A stretch of DNA of 51,812 nt. Source: Rhodobacterales bacterium. Its GTDB lineage: Bacteria; Pseudomonadota; Alphaproteobacteria; Rhodobacterales; Rhodobacteraceae. The DNA lies in contig JAPLPE010000033.1 of NCBI GenBank assembly GCA_026400355.1, positions 1 to 51,812 on the forward strand. The letters run 5' to 3'. A model generated the notes under the pieces. The model worked only from the letters and a program-made list of their open reading frames with translations. It had not been told where the DNA came from and ran no database searches. Positions 37,429-46,300 of this stretch are shown here, one piece after another (within the stretch, counting starts at the first letter, position 1; each line of letters begins with the position of its first letter). Made by a program: the position numbers and the translations under genes.

Positions 37429-38397
37429 ATGCCACGCCCCTCGCTCGACCCGGCCGATCTGCGGCTTCTCAAGGTCTTTGTTCAGGTCGTGGATGCGGGC
37501 GGTTTTGCCTCGGCCGAGGTTGTGCTGGGCATCAGCCTTTCGACGATTTCAAGCCAGATCAAGACGCTGGAAACGCGCCTTGGGCTAAGCCTGTGCCGCC
37601 GGGGGCGGGCTGGTTTTGCGCTGACCGAAGCAGGGGAGGCGGTCTATGCCGAGGCGCGGCAACTGATCGCGGCGAGTGAGACCTTTTCCTCACGCGTGGC
37701 GGGACTGCGCGACAGGCTCGCAGGGCCGGTGCGTGTGGGTCTGGTCGATTCGACCGTGACCGATCCCAATTCGCACATGGTGCGTGCCTTTGCCGACTAT
37801 GCGCGGATTGCGCCGGACAGCGAAATCCGGCTGGTCAGCAATCCGCCCGACCAGTTGCTGCGCGATGTGACGGATCAGGAACTGGACGTGGCTGTGGGCA
37901 GCTTTCCCCGGCTGGCGCTGGGGCTGGAGTATGTGGACATTTACGACGAGAGGCACCATTTCTATTGCGGGCGGGAACATCCCCTGTTTGGCGCGCCCGA
38001 TGCCGCCATCGACTTTGACGAGGTGCGCAAGTACCGGCTGATCGCCCGGCGGTATTGGGGGTCCCGCGATATCAAGGTGTTCGCCGGGAACCGGATTGGC
38101 GCGACCGTGGCCGCGATGGAACCCGAGGCGATCCTGATCCTGACGGGGCGCTTCCTCGGTTATCTGCCGACGCACTTTGCCGCGACTTGGGTCACGCAGG
38201 GGCTGCTGCGCGATCTGGCCCCGGCGCGGTTCGGCTATACCGCGCCGTTCCAGATCACCTATTGGGCGGACAGGCTGAAACTGCCCCGGGTGGCGGCGCT
38301 TGTCAGCGCGATCCTGACCGCGCATGGCAAGCCGCCACCCGGTCAATCGGTCAGGGGTCCGATCGGTTCACAAGCGGCGGGGTCATCTCGGAGGTGA
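37429..38397 (+). CDS. LysR-family transcriptional regulator
   Basis: A 322-residue regulator with an N-terminal helix-turn-helix (LKVFVQVVDAGGFASAEVVL ... STISSQIKTLETRLGLSLC, residues 10-57) and a C-terminal effector domain opening at PVRVGLVDSTVTDPNSHMVR. It is divergent from the amidinohydrolase/ABC operon and separated by 100 bases that hold a perfect palindrome, so it most likely controls that operon in response to its substrate. Confidence 0.92.
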   Translation: MPRPSLDPADLRLLKVFVQVVDAGGFASAEVVLGISLSTISSQIKTLETRLGLSLCRRGRAGFALTEAGEAVYAEARQLIAASETFSSRVAGLRDRLAGPVRVGLVDSTVTDPNSHMVRAFADYARIAPDSEIRLVSNPPDQLLRDVTDQELDVAVGSFPRLALGLEYVDIYDERHHFYCGREHPLFGAPDAAIDFDEVRKYRLIARRYWGSRDIKVFAGNRIGATVAAMEPEAILILTGRFLGYLPTHFAATWVTQGLLRDLAPARFGYTAPFQITYWADRLKLPRVAALVSAILTAHGKPPPGQSVRGPIGSQAAGSSRR

Positions 38398-38641
38398 CAG
38401 ACCTATTGGGCACATTGCCGCCTGTTTCTGTTCCAGCAGACCTGTTCACAGGCAATTCCGTTTGCCCGAGGCAATTGGTGGACTTCCGGTCCTGTAGTCC
38501 GGTCTGTCACGCAAGTCTCACTCAGATGTATCTGATTGGGCGCAAAGTTCTTCTTGTCTCGGTCGTCTTCACCTAGTGTGATGGGCAGAATTGGTCTTTG
38601 TGAACCTGTGCTCGCGTTCTTTTAAGGAACACTTGATCTCG

Positions 38642-40067
38642 ATGCTCTTCCGCCTGACCTGTGCCTTTGCTGCTTTTGTCCTCACGCTTGTTCCGGTGGC
38701 CGGTGCGGCGGCGGATCGGATCGCGCTTTTGTTGGGTAATTCGGACTCTGCGCGGGACGAACTCGACCTCGACAACCCGGTGAATGACGACCGTGTGCTG
38801 GCCGAAGCGTTGCAACGCAAGGGCTTCGAAGTGATCGAGGCGACGGATCTGAACGCGGCCGGGATGCGGGCAGCGCTGTCCGAGTTTGGCGAACAGGCCA
38901 TTGGTGCAGGGATGGAGCTGTTCTTTCACGCAGGCCACGGGGTGCAGTTCGACGGTGACAACCTGATGGTGGGCGTAGATTGCAATGGCGCAGATGTGGC
39001 TTTGGTCGAAGGCGCAGACACGCCCTTTGAGGGTACGGGAACGGAGAAGCCCGGGCTGGTGTGGAATAGCGGCGATGTGGGCTGCTGATCGCCTATTCGA
39101 CGGACCCCGTCAACGTGGCCCATGACGGCGCGGGGGATAACAGCGTTTTCACTACGGCTTTGCTCGACAACATCGATACGACGGGGCTTGATGTGCGGCT
39201 GATGCTGCGTCGGGTGCGGCAAAAGGTTGTGCTGGATACCTTTGGCCGTCAGGTGTCCTGGGTCGAAGAGGCGCTGATCGGAGAGCATGTTCTGTCCTCC
39301 GCGCGAGACACGATCGGCCCGGCGGACGAAGTGACCGAGGAGGTTCGCGTCTGGCGGGCGTCTTGTGCGGCGGGCGATGGGGCGGCGATGGGGGCAGATC
39401 TGGATGGTAATCCGCAAGGCATGTTTGCTGATCTGGCGCGTGAAAGGCTGTCGGTCCGGGTCAGCGCGAACGCGAATACCCGAGGGATCAATCTTGCCAG
39501 CGAAGACCTGGTCGCGCTGGCTGCGGCGCTGGCGGTTGTCGGATTTCCTGTGGAGCCGGAGGACAGAGGGCTTTCGGATGCGGTCGGGCTTTGCCTTGCC
39601 CAGCATCCCGAACTGGACGGGCAGGACCTGCGCCCGCTGTACGATGAAGCTGCTGCCAATGCGATGATCCTTGCCGCCGCAACGGCCCAAAGACTGCGGA
39701 CTGATCTTGTCGCCCTGCGGAGTGTGGACCGCCTGAAGAATGTGTCGCTGGATGCGCTGTCACGAATTGAGGCTATCGCGGAGGACAACCCCGTTGCGGC
39801 GCCCATCCTCGAACAGGCGCAGCGGGTTGTTTACGATGTCGAGCTTTCGCGGGAACGGATTCTGGAGCGGCTGGACCAAAGCCGGAGCCACAATAAGGAA
39901 ATCATTGATAACACGGCGGTTTTTTGCCGGGCGACGCGACCATCGACCTCATCGCCAGTGCCAATGCGGGCGTTTCGCAGGGCACCGTCGATCTGCGCGT
40001 CAGTGACGACGCGGCACTTTACCTCAGACACGTCAGAGAGACTGACCCATCACACAAAGGACGTTAA
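38642..40067 (+). pseudogene. Caspase-like (peptidase C14 type) protein, decayed
   Basis: Three successive frames together encode a secreted caspase-like protein. The first has a signal peptide (FVLTLVPVAGAAA), the opening RIALLLGNSD, NPVNDDRVLAEALQRKGFEV and the catalytic-His motif FFHAGHG. The frame then breaks near 39070. The second resumes with LLIAYSTDPVNVAHDGAGDN and SVFTTALLDNI. The region that normally carries the catalytic cysteine (DACRxNP) is missing, by about 50 residues. A third break, in a run of six T near 39929, separates the tail (GDATIDLIASANAG, LYLRHVRETDPSHKGR). The cysteine loss makes this a true pseudogene unless the assembly is badly wrong. Confidence 0.75.
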
Positions 40068-40069
40068 GC

Positions 40070-40747
40070 ATGGCTGACCGATTTCTTGGTACAAAACTGA
40101 CGATTGCCGCCCTTTCCGGATTGATGGTGCTGTCATCCTGTGGTCCGCCGCCGTCAACTTCGCCCGTTGTGCAAGGGACGCCGGGCGCGAACCCTGAACT
40201 GGTCAATCGTGCTGCGATCCTGACACGGACCATTCTGGAAGTCGCGGCGCTGGGCGCTGCGGCCGGGGCTCTGGGGACGCAGGTCTACGGGTCACCGCTG
40301 TTCGGTATGTCGGTCACGACGACGGCGGGGACTGTCACCGGTACTTATCTTGGGTTCCTGCAGCAGAAATATGCCACCGAGGAGCAGGTGCTTGATCAGG
40401 TACGCAGAGACCTTGACCGCAACTCGGCCGAAATTGCGGCAACGATCAATGTGATGCGCAATGTGCTTGCCGCTCAGCAGGCCGATCTTGGCCGGCTGAG
40501 GGCGCAGGCGCAAAGCGGAGCAGCCACGTCAGCACAGGTCAACGAAGGTGTCGCGGCGGCGCAGGCCAACCTGACCGAGATGCAGATTGCCATCAATGGC
40601 GCGACCAACCGTAAGGCCGAGTTTGCGACAGCGCGGAGCCTTGTTCCCACGGCAAGCGGATCGCAGATCGATCCCGAACTTGCCGCGCTGTCGAGCCAGA
40701 TTGCCGAAATGCGGGCCATTGCCAGCGACCTGTCCAGAATAATCTAG
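40070..40747 (+). CDS. Lipoprotein of unknown function with glycine-rich and coiled-coil parts
   Basis: A 225-residue predicted lipoprotein. The signal peptide ends in a lipobox, LSSC, with Cys24 as the lipidation site. A glycine/alanine-rich hydrophobic stretch (EVAALGAAAGALGTQVYG) follows. From about residue 100 the sequence is helical with heptad-like Ala/Leu/Gln spacing and is likely a coiled coil. I do not recognise the family. Its ATG lies two bases after the end of the caspase-like gene, so they formed one operon. This gene itself appears intact. Confidence 0.7.
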   Translation: MADRFLGTKLTIAALSGLMVLSSCGPPPSTSPVVQGTPGANPELVNRAAILTRTILEVAALGAAAGALGTQVYGSPLFGMSVTTTAGTVTGTYLGFLQQKYATEEQVLDQVRRDLDRNSAEIAATINVMRNVLAAQQADLGRLRAQAQSGAATSAQVNEGVAAAQANLTEMQIAINGATNRKAEFATARSLVPTASGSQIDPELAALSSQIAEMRAIASDLSRII

Positions 40748-40756
40748 GGAGATCGC

Positions 40757-41188
40757 CATCCGACACATCCTGATTGCCCCCTCCTCGTCCTCCCACTGGC
40801 CGCTTGCGAAATCGGCGGCGATCCCGTGGCGGGCGGGTTCATCAACGGTCTGGCCGGTGTGACAACGGCCACTCATGACGCCCGGATCGCGGCCGTAGAG
40901 GCGGCGGTGGCCGAATCGCTTGCGCGCAATGATGCGCCAGTGGCCGAACAGTGTGATCTGACCGCGCAGAACGCATCGACGCAAAGCGGCCTTGCGGCGG
41001 CGCAACTGACCCTGCTGAACCAGCGGAATGCGGCGACCAACCTTCATACAGCGAAGGCGGACCAGATCAACGCGGTCCTGTCGGCCCTGCCGACCGGGAA
41101 CACGGATGCCTAAAAGCTGGCAAGCCTGCGGGTGCTGCTGGCGCAGACCAGCGCGCTGAACTGCGATATGGCGGGGCTTGGGGCCTGA
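40757..41188 (+). pseudogene. Second lipoprotein-like gene, decayed
   Basis: The sequence after 40757 reads as a second small lipoprotein: hydrophobic LVLPLAACEIGG with a lipobox-like LAAC, then FINGLAGVTTATHDARIAAV and a helical part. There is no usable start: the expected ATG position reads ATC, and a run of five C (40777-40781) puts the signal peptide out of frame with the first codons. A TAA at 41111 interrupts the frame, which otherwise continues to a TGA at 41186. The start loss, frameshift and stop together point to real decay. Confidence 0.6.
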
Positions 41189-41449
41189 GACAAGGGACGC
41201 AGAGTGCATTATCCTTTGTATCGGACCTCAATGGAACAGACCCCGCTGTGATGGGCCGCCGGGATGCTTTTCCTGGACTGAATCAGGGCCGCCTGAATCG
41301 GTCTGGCATCCGCTCATCCCCCGTTTCATGGTCCGGAAAGATGGTCTGGCATGGCGTTACGCCGGGAACAGCGAAATCTGACGCGGCGTCGCATTCTCGC
41401 TTCATGAGGCGCACCGGAATTCGGGCAGGCAGAACCCCGGAGAGACCAG
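41189..41449. other. Stretch without a recognisable gene
   Basis: About 260 bases after the decayed lipoprotein gene. Short open frames exist on both strands, but none has a recognisable motif, ribosome site or family resemblance. I see no RNA gene or repeat here. Confidence 0.4.
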
Positions 41450-41854
41450 ATGCACCCGGGTCATGCCGTCGCAAACATCGCCGATACGCGGAGCACGGAG
41501 GGCAAAGCGCCCAACAAGCACCTTAACAGCGACCTTGACGCAGCCTGCGCCCAACCGAGGTCCTTCTGGGCGGGTCTGGTCGGCAGGTCTGCGGAACTGG
41601 TGGCAGGAACGGGCCGAGAAGCGCCATCTGAAGCATTCGATCGCGCGCCTTGATGGCCTGTCGTCGCATCTTCTGTAGGATGCCGGCTTCTGTCGGATGT
41701 CGGCCTCGTGGGGGCTTATGACCCTGCCCAGATCAAACTGGACCGGGCGCGCACGGAAAAGCGCCGTCGTGCCCGGTTCTACGTTGCCCCGATCGGGCAG
41801 CCGACCGGGACGGAAGTTGCACCGCAGGCAGAGCGTATGCGGGAACTCGGCTGA
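41450..41854 (+). pseudogene. DUF1127-like gene remnant with a short tandem duplication
   Basis: Three frame segments combine into a DUF1127-like protein: an opening from ATG 41450 (MHPGHAVANIADTRSTEG), then LRNWWQERAEKRHLKHSIAR and LDGLSSHLL in the next frame, and finally SDVGLVGAYDPAQIKLDRAR to a TGA at 41852. The last break is made by an imperfect 17-base tandem copy, CTTCTGTAGGATGCCGG followed by CTTCTGTCGGATGTCGG, which also brings in a TAG. The family call is tentative because only the W-x-R-R ... L-x-D-x-G-L pattern is seen. Confidence 0.4.
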
Positions 41855-41857
41855 CGA

Positions 41858-42868
41858 TCAGACGCCGTAGTAATCGCGATACCAGGCCACAAAGCGCGCG
41901 ATTCCTTCGCGGACGTCTGTCTGTGGCCGATAGCCGGTCAGCCGCTGGAGAAGGCTCGCATCGGCCCAGGTGGAGGTCACGTCGCCCTGCTGCATCGGCA
42001 TGTAGTTGCGGATCGCGGGCTTGCCGGTAGCGGCCTCGATCGCGTCGACGAAATCGAGCAGGCGGACCTTGTCGGAATTGCCGATATTGACCACGCGCCA
42101 AGGTGCCACGGGGGACAGGCTGTCACCTTCGGGCGCAATGCCGTCCACAGGCCGCACCGGGGCAGCGTCGATCAGCAGATGGATGGCACGGACCAGATCA
42201 TCGACATAGGTGAAATCGCGGCAGAGGTCGCCGTGGTTGTAGATGTCGATGGGCCGGTCGTTGAGGATACCTTCGACAAACTTGTAGAGCGCCATGTCCG
42301 GACGGCCCCAGGGGCCGTAGACTGTGAAGAACCGGAACATCGTGGTCGGCAGATTGTAAAGATGGGCATAGGCGTGGCCCATGTTTTCAGTTGCCTTCTT
42401 GGTCGCGGCGTAGATTGTCAGTTGGCTGTCGGCCTTGTCGGTTTCGCGGAAGGGCATCGATTCGTTGGCGCCGTAGACCGAGGAGGTTGAGGCCATGAGC
42501 AAGTGGCGGACCTGCAGCCGTCGCGCGGCCTCCATAACATTGAAGGTGCCGATGACGTTCGCATCCAGATAGGCGCGGGGGTTTTCAAGCGAATAGCGGA
42601 CGCCGGCCTGGGCGGCGAGGTGGATGATGACTTCGGGGCGAAAGCCATCCGCAACCCGGTCAAAGGTCTCGCGGTCCTCAAGCATCGCTTCGGTGGCGGA
42701 AAAGCCGGGCCTCTGGAGGAGCATCTGGTGGCGGCGCTGTTTCAGCGTGACGTCGTAGTAATCCGTCATGCCGTCATAGCCCTGAACCACAAATCCTTCG
42801 TCCAGCAGAAGCCATGCCAGATTAAAGCCGATGAAACCGGCGGTGCCGGTGATCAGGACGCGTGTCAT
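41858..42868 (-). CDS. UDP-glucuronate 4-epimerase-type NAD-dependent epimerase
   Basis: A 336-residue extended short-chain dehydrogenase. The NAD-binding motif GTAGFIG is at residues 7-13, the catalytic YAATK near residue 154, with TSSVYGAN before it. YGPWGRPDMALYKF and YNHGDLCRDFTYVDDLV are typical of UDP-glucuronate 4-epimerases (UDP-GlcA to UDP-GalA). The product would feed capsule or exopolysaccharide synthesis. No other polysaccharide gene is nearby. The ATG at 42868 is preferred to a GTG nine bases upstream. Confidence 0.9.
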   Translation of the reverse strand: MTRVLITGTAGFIGFNLAWLLLDEGFVVQGYDGMTDYYDVTLKQRRHQMLLQRPGFSATEAMLEDRETFDRVADGFRPEVIIHLAAQAGVRYSLENPRAYLDANVIGTFNVMEAARRLQVRHLLMASTSSVYGANESMPFRETDKADSQLTIYAATKKATENMGHAYAHLYNLPTTMFRFFTVYGPWGRPDMALYKFVEGILNDRPIDIYNHGDLCRDFTYVDDLVRAIHLLIDAAPVRPVDGIAPEGDSLSPVAPWRVVNIGNSDKVRLLDFVDAIEAATGKPAIRNYMPMQQGDVTSTWADASLLQRLTGYRPQTDVREGIARFVAWYRDYYGV

Positions 42869-43086
42869 GTGCGGCACCTTGGGAAGGTTAGGCCTTGGTC
42901 ATGGTCTGCGCGATTGCGGGGTGGACTGCAACCAAAAGCGATTGATCCGGAAGGAAAGTCCAGCCGATGGTAATTCCGGATTACGCCATCTGACTTTCGT
43001 CATGTGACGCGCGAAATCCATGACAGAGGCGCGACATTCCATTAGTATTTTCAGATGCATTTCAGTTCCGGGTAGTACGTTCAAGA

Positions 43087-44082
43087 ATGGCCATCACGTT
43101 GAAAGAAGTCGCTGAGCGTGCGGGGGTGTCACGGGCGGCAGTGTCGCGGACATTCACCAAGGGGGCCTCGGTCTCGTCCAAGACGCGGGCCAAGGTTGAG
43201 GCGGCGGCGGCGGCATTGGGCTACAGCCCGAACATCCTTGCCCGCAGTCTGACCACCCGCAAGACGCAGATGATTGGGCTGGTGTCGAACAACTTTCACA
43301 ATCCGGCGTTCCTGCAGATCTTTGACCAGTTTACGCGGGGCCTGCAGAAGGAAGGGTTCCGGCCTTTGCTCGTCAACCTGTCCGAGGAGCGGGATCAGGA
43401 CCGGGCGGTGCGAATGCTGCAGCAGTATTCGGTCGACGGGGTGATACTTGCGTCGTCGCATCTACCTGAGTCCTTTGCGCAGGCCTTTGTCGCCGCGAAG
43501 GTGCCGGTCGTTCATGCCTTTGGGCGGGTTCATCCGTTGCCAAAGGTCAATACCGTGGCGATTGAGGACATCCGTGCAGGGCGTATGGCGGCCGCGACTC
43601 TGTTGGCGCGGGGATACCGGCGTCTTGGGTTTATTGGCGGACCGAGGGAGGCTTCGACGACGCAGGACCGGATGGCTGGATTTGTGGCGGCGGGACAGGC
43701 GGGAGGGGCTAGGACCGAGACCGGATATGCCGGGAGTTACTCGTTCGAGGACGGGCGTCAGGAGATGGCGCGGCGCCTGCGCGGCACACCGGCTGAAGCC
43801 TATTTCTGTGCGGATGATGTGTTGTCCATCGGAGCGCTGGCCGCGATTGCCGAGGCGGGGCTGGTCGTGCCGCGCGATATCGGGGTTATCGGGCTGAACG
43901 ACATGGAAATGGCGGGCTGGTCCAACATCAACCTGACCACAATCCACCAGCCGTTCGAAGAGATCGTGGCCACGGCTGTCGATCTGCTGACCACGGCCTT
44001 CGAGGATCCTGACCGCCCGCCCGAGGCCCGTATCGTTCCCTGTCATGTTGTCGAGCGGGGGACGTTGCGCCCGCTGGTCTGA
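43087..44082 (+). CDS. LacI-family transcriptional regulator of the inositol-type cluster
   Basis: A 331-residue LacI/PurR-type regulator. The helix-turn-helix is ITLKEVAERAGVSRAAVSRT (residues 3-22), followed by the hinge LGYSPNILARSL. The effector domain begins TQMIGLVSNNFHNP and ends near IGVIGLNDMEMAGWSNINLT. It is convergent with the sugar cluster that follows, and a perfect LacI-type palindrome lies in that cluster's central promoter region, which is the most likely target. Confidence 0.9.
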   Translation: MAITLKEVAERAGVSRAAVSRTFTKGASVSSKTRAKVEAAAAALGYSPNILARSLTTRKTQMIGLVSNNFHNPAFLQIFDQFTRGLQKEGFRPLLVNLSEERDQDRAVRMLQQYSVDGVILASSHLPESFAQAFVAAKVPVVHAFGRVHPLPKVNTVAIEDIRAGRMAAATLLARGYRRLGFIGGPREASTTQDRMAGFVAAGQAGGARTETGYAGSYSFEDGRQEMARRLRGTPAEAYFCADDVLSIGALAAIAEAGLVVPRDIGVIGLNDMEMAGWSNINLTTIHQPFEEIVATAVDLLTTAFEDPDRPPEARIVPCHVVERGTLRPLV

Positions 44083-44192
44083 AGCGGGACGTTCGCGGCG
44101 GGCACCCGGGGGTCTGCCCGTCGCCATTGTTCATGAACCGATGGCGAACACTGGCGACCCGCGGGATGTTTGGGGACAGAAAATGACCAGAG

Positions 44193-44224
44193 CCGCGCCG
44201 CCTTTCTCCACAGGAGCGGCGCGG
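44193..44224. terminator. Strong hairpin between converging genes
   Basis: CCGCGCCGC (44193-44201) and GCGGCGCGG (44216-44224) form a perfect nine-pair, all-GC stem with a 14-base loop, lying between the lacI stop and the stop of the converging dehydrogenase gene. A U-tract is absent on both sides. A bidirectional terminator is the likely role. Confidence 0.55.
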
Positions 44225-44233
44225 GGCCGGGCC

Positions 44234-45391
44234 TTAGCGGAACATCTTGGGCCGCGCGTCGACCCAGGCCCCGTCAGCCTTGGCCGAAGCGACGGCGGCG
44301 TGGATGGCAGCAATCGAGCGCAGGCCGTCTTCAGCCAGGGGGAAAAGGCTGACAGCAGGTTCAGGGGTGCGGCCTTCGCGGACGGCAAACAGGCTTTCGG
44401 CCAGATCGCGGTAGATGTTGCCGAAGGCGAGCGGCATGCCTTCGGCATGGCCCACGGTCACGCGGCTGGCGCGGTCTGCCTCGGGCGAGAGGTTGCCTTC
44501 GCCGCGTTCGATGATCTGCAGGCGCTGGCCCAGCGGCATGTAGAACAACTGGTTCGGCTGTTCCTGCGCCCAGCGCAGGCCGCCGGTTTCGCCAAAGACC
44601 TGAATGGTCAGCCCGTGCTGCCGCCCGATGGCGACGGACGAAGTCCAGAGCCGCCCGACCGTGCCGCCATCCATGCGGAAGTTGACCATCGCGTCATCTT
44701 CGAGAAAGCGTTCAGGGAGGCAGGAGGCGAAGTCGGACGACAGACGCGCCACTTCCTGACCCGTGACAAAGCTGGCCATGTGGAGCGCATGGATGCCGCA
44801 GTCGGCAAACTGTGCCGACACGCCCGCCTGCGCGGGATCATAGCGCCAGCGGACGCGGGGGTTGTTGAGCTCGGCGGCGTTGGCATGATGACCGTGGGCG
44901 AATTCGGCCACGACAAGACGGATGCGCCCCAGATCGCCCCGGGCGACCATGGCCCGCATGTGCCGGACCAGCGCATAGCCGGTATAGCCGTAGTTCACGG
45001 CGCAAATGCTGTTCGCGGCGCGGGCGGTGAGGACGAGATCCTGCGCCTCCTCCTCGGTCACGGTCATCGGCTTTTCGCAGAGGACGTTGAAGCCGGCCTG
45101 AAGGAACGCCTTGGAAATCTCGTAATGGGTCGAGTTGGGTGTGGCCACGGTGACGAGTTCCACCCGGTCGGAGCGGTTCCGTTCGCCTTCCAGCATCTCG
45201 CGCCAGTCGCCATAGGACCGGTCGGGCGACAGGCCCAGTTCGACGCCGAACGCCCTGCCCTCTGCAGGATCATGGTCCAGCGCGCCGGCGGCAAAAGTGA
45301 AATGGTTGTCGAGCCCTGCCGCGATCCGGTGGGCCGGTCCGATCTGGCTGCCCTTGCCGCCGCCGATCATGCCCCAGTTGAGTTTCGTCAT
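44234..45391 (-). CDS. Gfo/Idh/MocA-family oxidoreductase
   Basis: A 385-residue NAD(P)-dependent sugar or polyol dehydrogenase. The Rossmann motif GMIGGGKGSQIG is at the N terminus and the family's catalytic-lysine motif CEKPMTV near residue 108. The C-terminal alpha/beta domain contains QFADCGIHALHMASF, supplying the usual His/Asp pair. It is the last gene of the minus-strand half of the cluster. It may act on inositol or an inosose, but the substrate is not fixed by sequence. Confidence 0.88.
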   Translation of the reverse strand: MTKLNWGMIGGGKGSQIGPAHRIAAGLDNHFTFAAGALDHDPAEGRAFGVELGLSPDRSYGDWREMLEGERNRSDRVELVTVATPNSTHYEISKAFLQAGFNVLCEKPMTVTEEEAQDLVLTARAANSICAVNYGYTGYALVRHMRAMVARGDLGRIRLVVAEFAHGHHANAAELNNPRVRWRYDPAQAGVSAQFADCGIHALHMASFVTGQEVARLSSDFASCLPERFLEDDAMVNFRMDGGTVGRLWTSSVAIGRQHGLTIQVFGETGGLRWAQEQPNQLFYMPLGQRLQIIERGEGNLSPEADRASRVTVGHAEGMPLAFGNIYRDLAESLFAVREGRTPEPAVSLFPLAEDGLRSIAAIHAAVASAKADGAWVDARPKMFR

Positions 45392-45402
45392 GTCCTGACC
45401 TT

Positions 45403-46287
45403 TCAGAATCCGATCGAGGCGAGATAGGCGCGGTTGGCCTTCGCATCGTCAATGGGGGAAGTGCCGCCAGCAGGATCACAGTCCTGTTCGACGGTGCACC
45501 AGCCTTCGAAACCCGCGTCGAGCAGGAGTTGCCGGACAGCCGGGAAATCAACGTCGCCCTTGCCGAGGTTGCAGAAGATACCTTCGCCGCAAGCGTCATA
45601 GAACCCGGTCCGGTTGGCAATGACGCGCGCCTTGACCACGGGGTCGATGTCCTTGAAATGCATGTAGGAAATGCGGGACATATGGCGGCGCATGAAGGCC
45701 ACGGGATCGAAGCCGGCATAGGAATGGTGGCCGGTGTCAAAGCAGATCTTGAGCAGGCCTTCGTCAATGTCCGACAGAAGCCGGTCAAGTTCCGGTTCGA
45801 AATCGATGAAGCCTGCGGCATGAGCGTGGATGCTCACGATCAGCCCGTGATCGGCCCCAAGCTGGGCGACGGTGCGGATGCGGTCGACAAAGCCTGTCCA
45901 TTCGGCGGCGTCCATCTGTTCCGCCTCGGACGCGCGACCTGCGGTCGGGGCGCGGCGGGGCGAAATGGAGTCGATGATGACCAGATGCCGAGCGCCGTGG
46001 GCAGCCAGCGCCTTGCAGGTGCGCGTTGCACCATCCCAGACGTCATCCCATTTGGCAGGGTCGTGGAAGGGGCGGAACACCACGCCGCCGATCAGCGTGA
46101 GACCGTTTTCGGCCAAAGTGTCCTGCAGGAGGGCCGGGTCTTCGGGCATGAAGCCCACGGGGCCGAGTTCGATCCCCTTGTAGCCCGCCGCCGCACAGTC
46201 GGACAGGACGCGTCGCCAGGGCGGGTTGCGGGGGTCGTCTGCAAATTCGACACCCCAGGAACAGGGGGCGTTGCCGATACGGATCAT
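45403..46287 (-). CDS. Sugar isomerase/epimerase-type TIM barrel (IolE-like)
   Basis: A 294-residue AP-endonuclease-2-fold protein related to inosose dehydratase (IolE) and hydroxypyruvate isomerase. Characteristic pieces are IRIGNAPCSWGVEF at the start, GYKGIELGPVGFM near residue 33, VSIHAHAAGFID near residue 150, CFDTGHHSYAG near residue 190 and YMHFKDI near residue 215. His, Asp and Glu residues in these segments bind the metal. With IolC and IolB types across the promoter, dehydration of an inosose is the likely reaction. Confidence 0.78.
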   Translation of the reverse strand: MIRIGNAPCSWGVEFADDPRNPPWRRVLSDCAAAGYKGIELGPVGFMPEDPALLQDTLAENGLTLIGGVVFRPFHDPAKWDDVWDGATRTCKALAAHGARHLVIIDSISPRRAPTAGRASEAEQMDAAEWTGFVDRIRTVAQLGADHGLIVSIHAHAAGFIDFEPELDRLLSDIDEGLLKICFDTGHHSYAGFDPVAFMRRHMSRISYMHFKDIDPVVKARVIANRTGFYDACGEGIFCNLGKGDVDFPAVRQLLLDAGFEGWCTVEQDCDPAGGTSPIDDAKANRAYLASIGF

Positions 46288-46300
46288 GTGGTTCGTCCTT

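Noticed and set aside
38398-38641. Possible small gene between lysR and the caspase-like gene
   Set aside because: No open frame with a ribosome site or recognisable motif; the stretch is more likely the promoter of the caspase-like operon.
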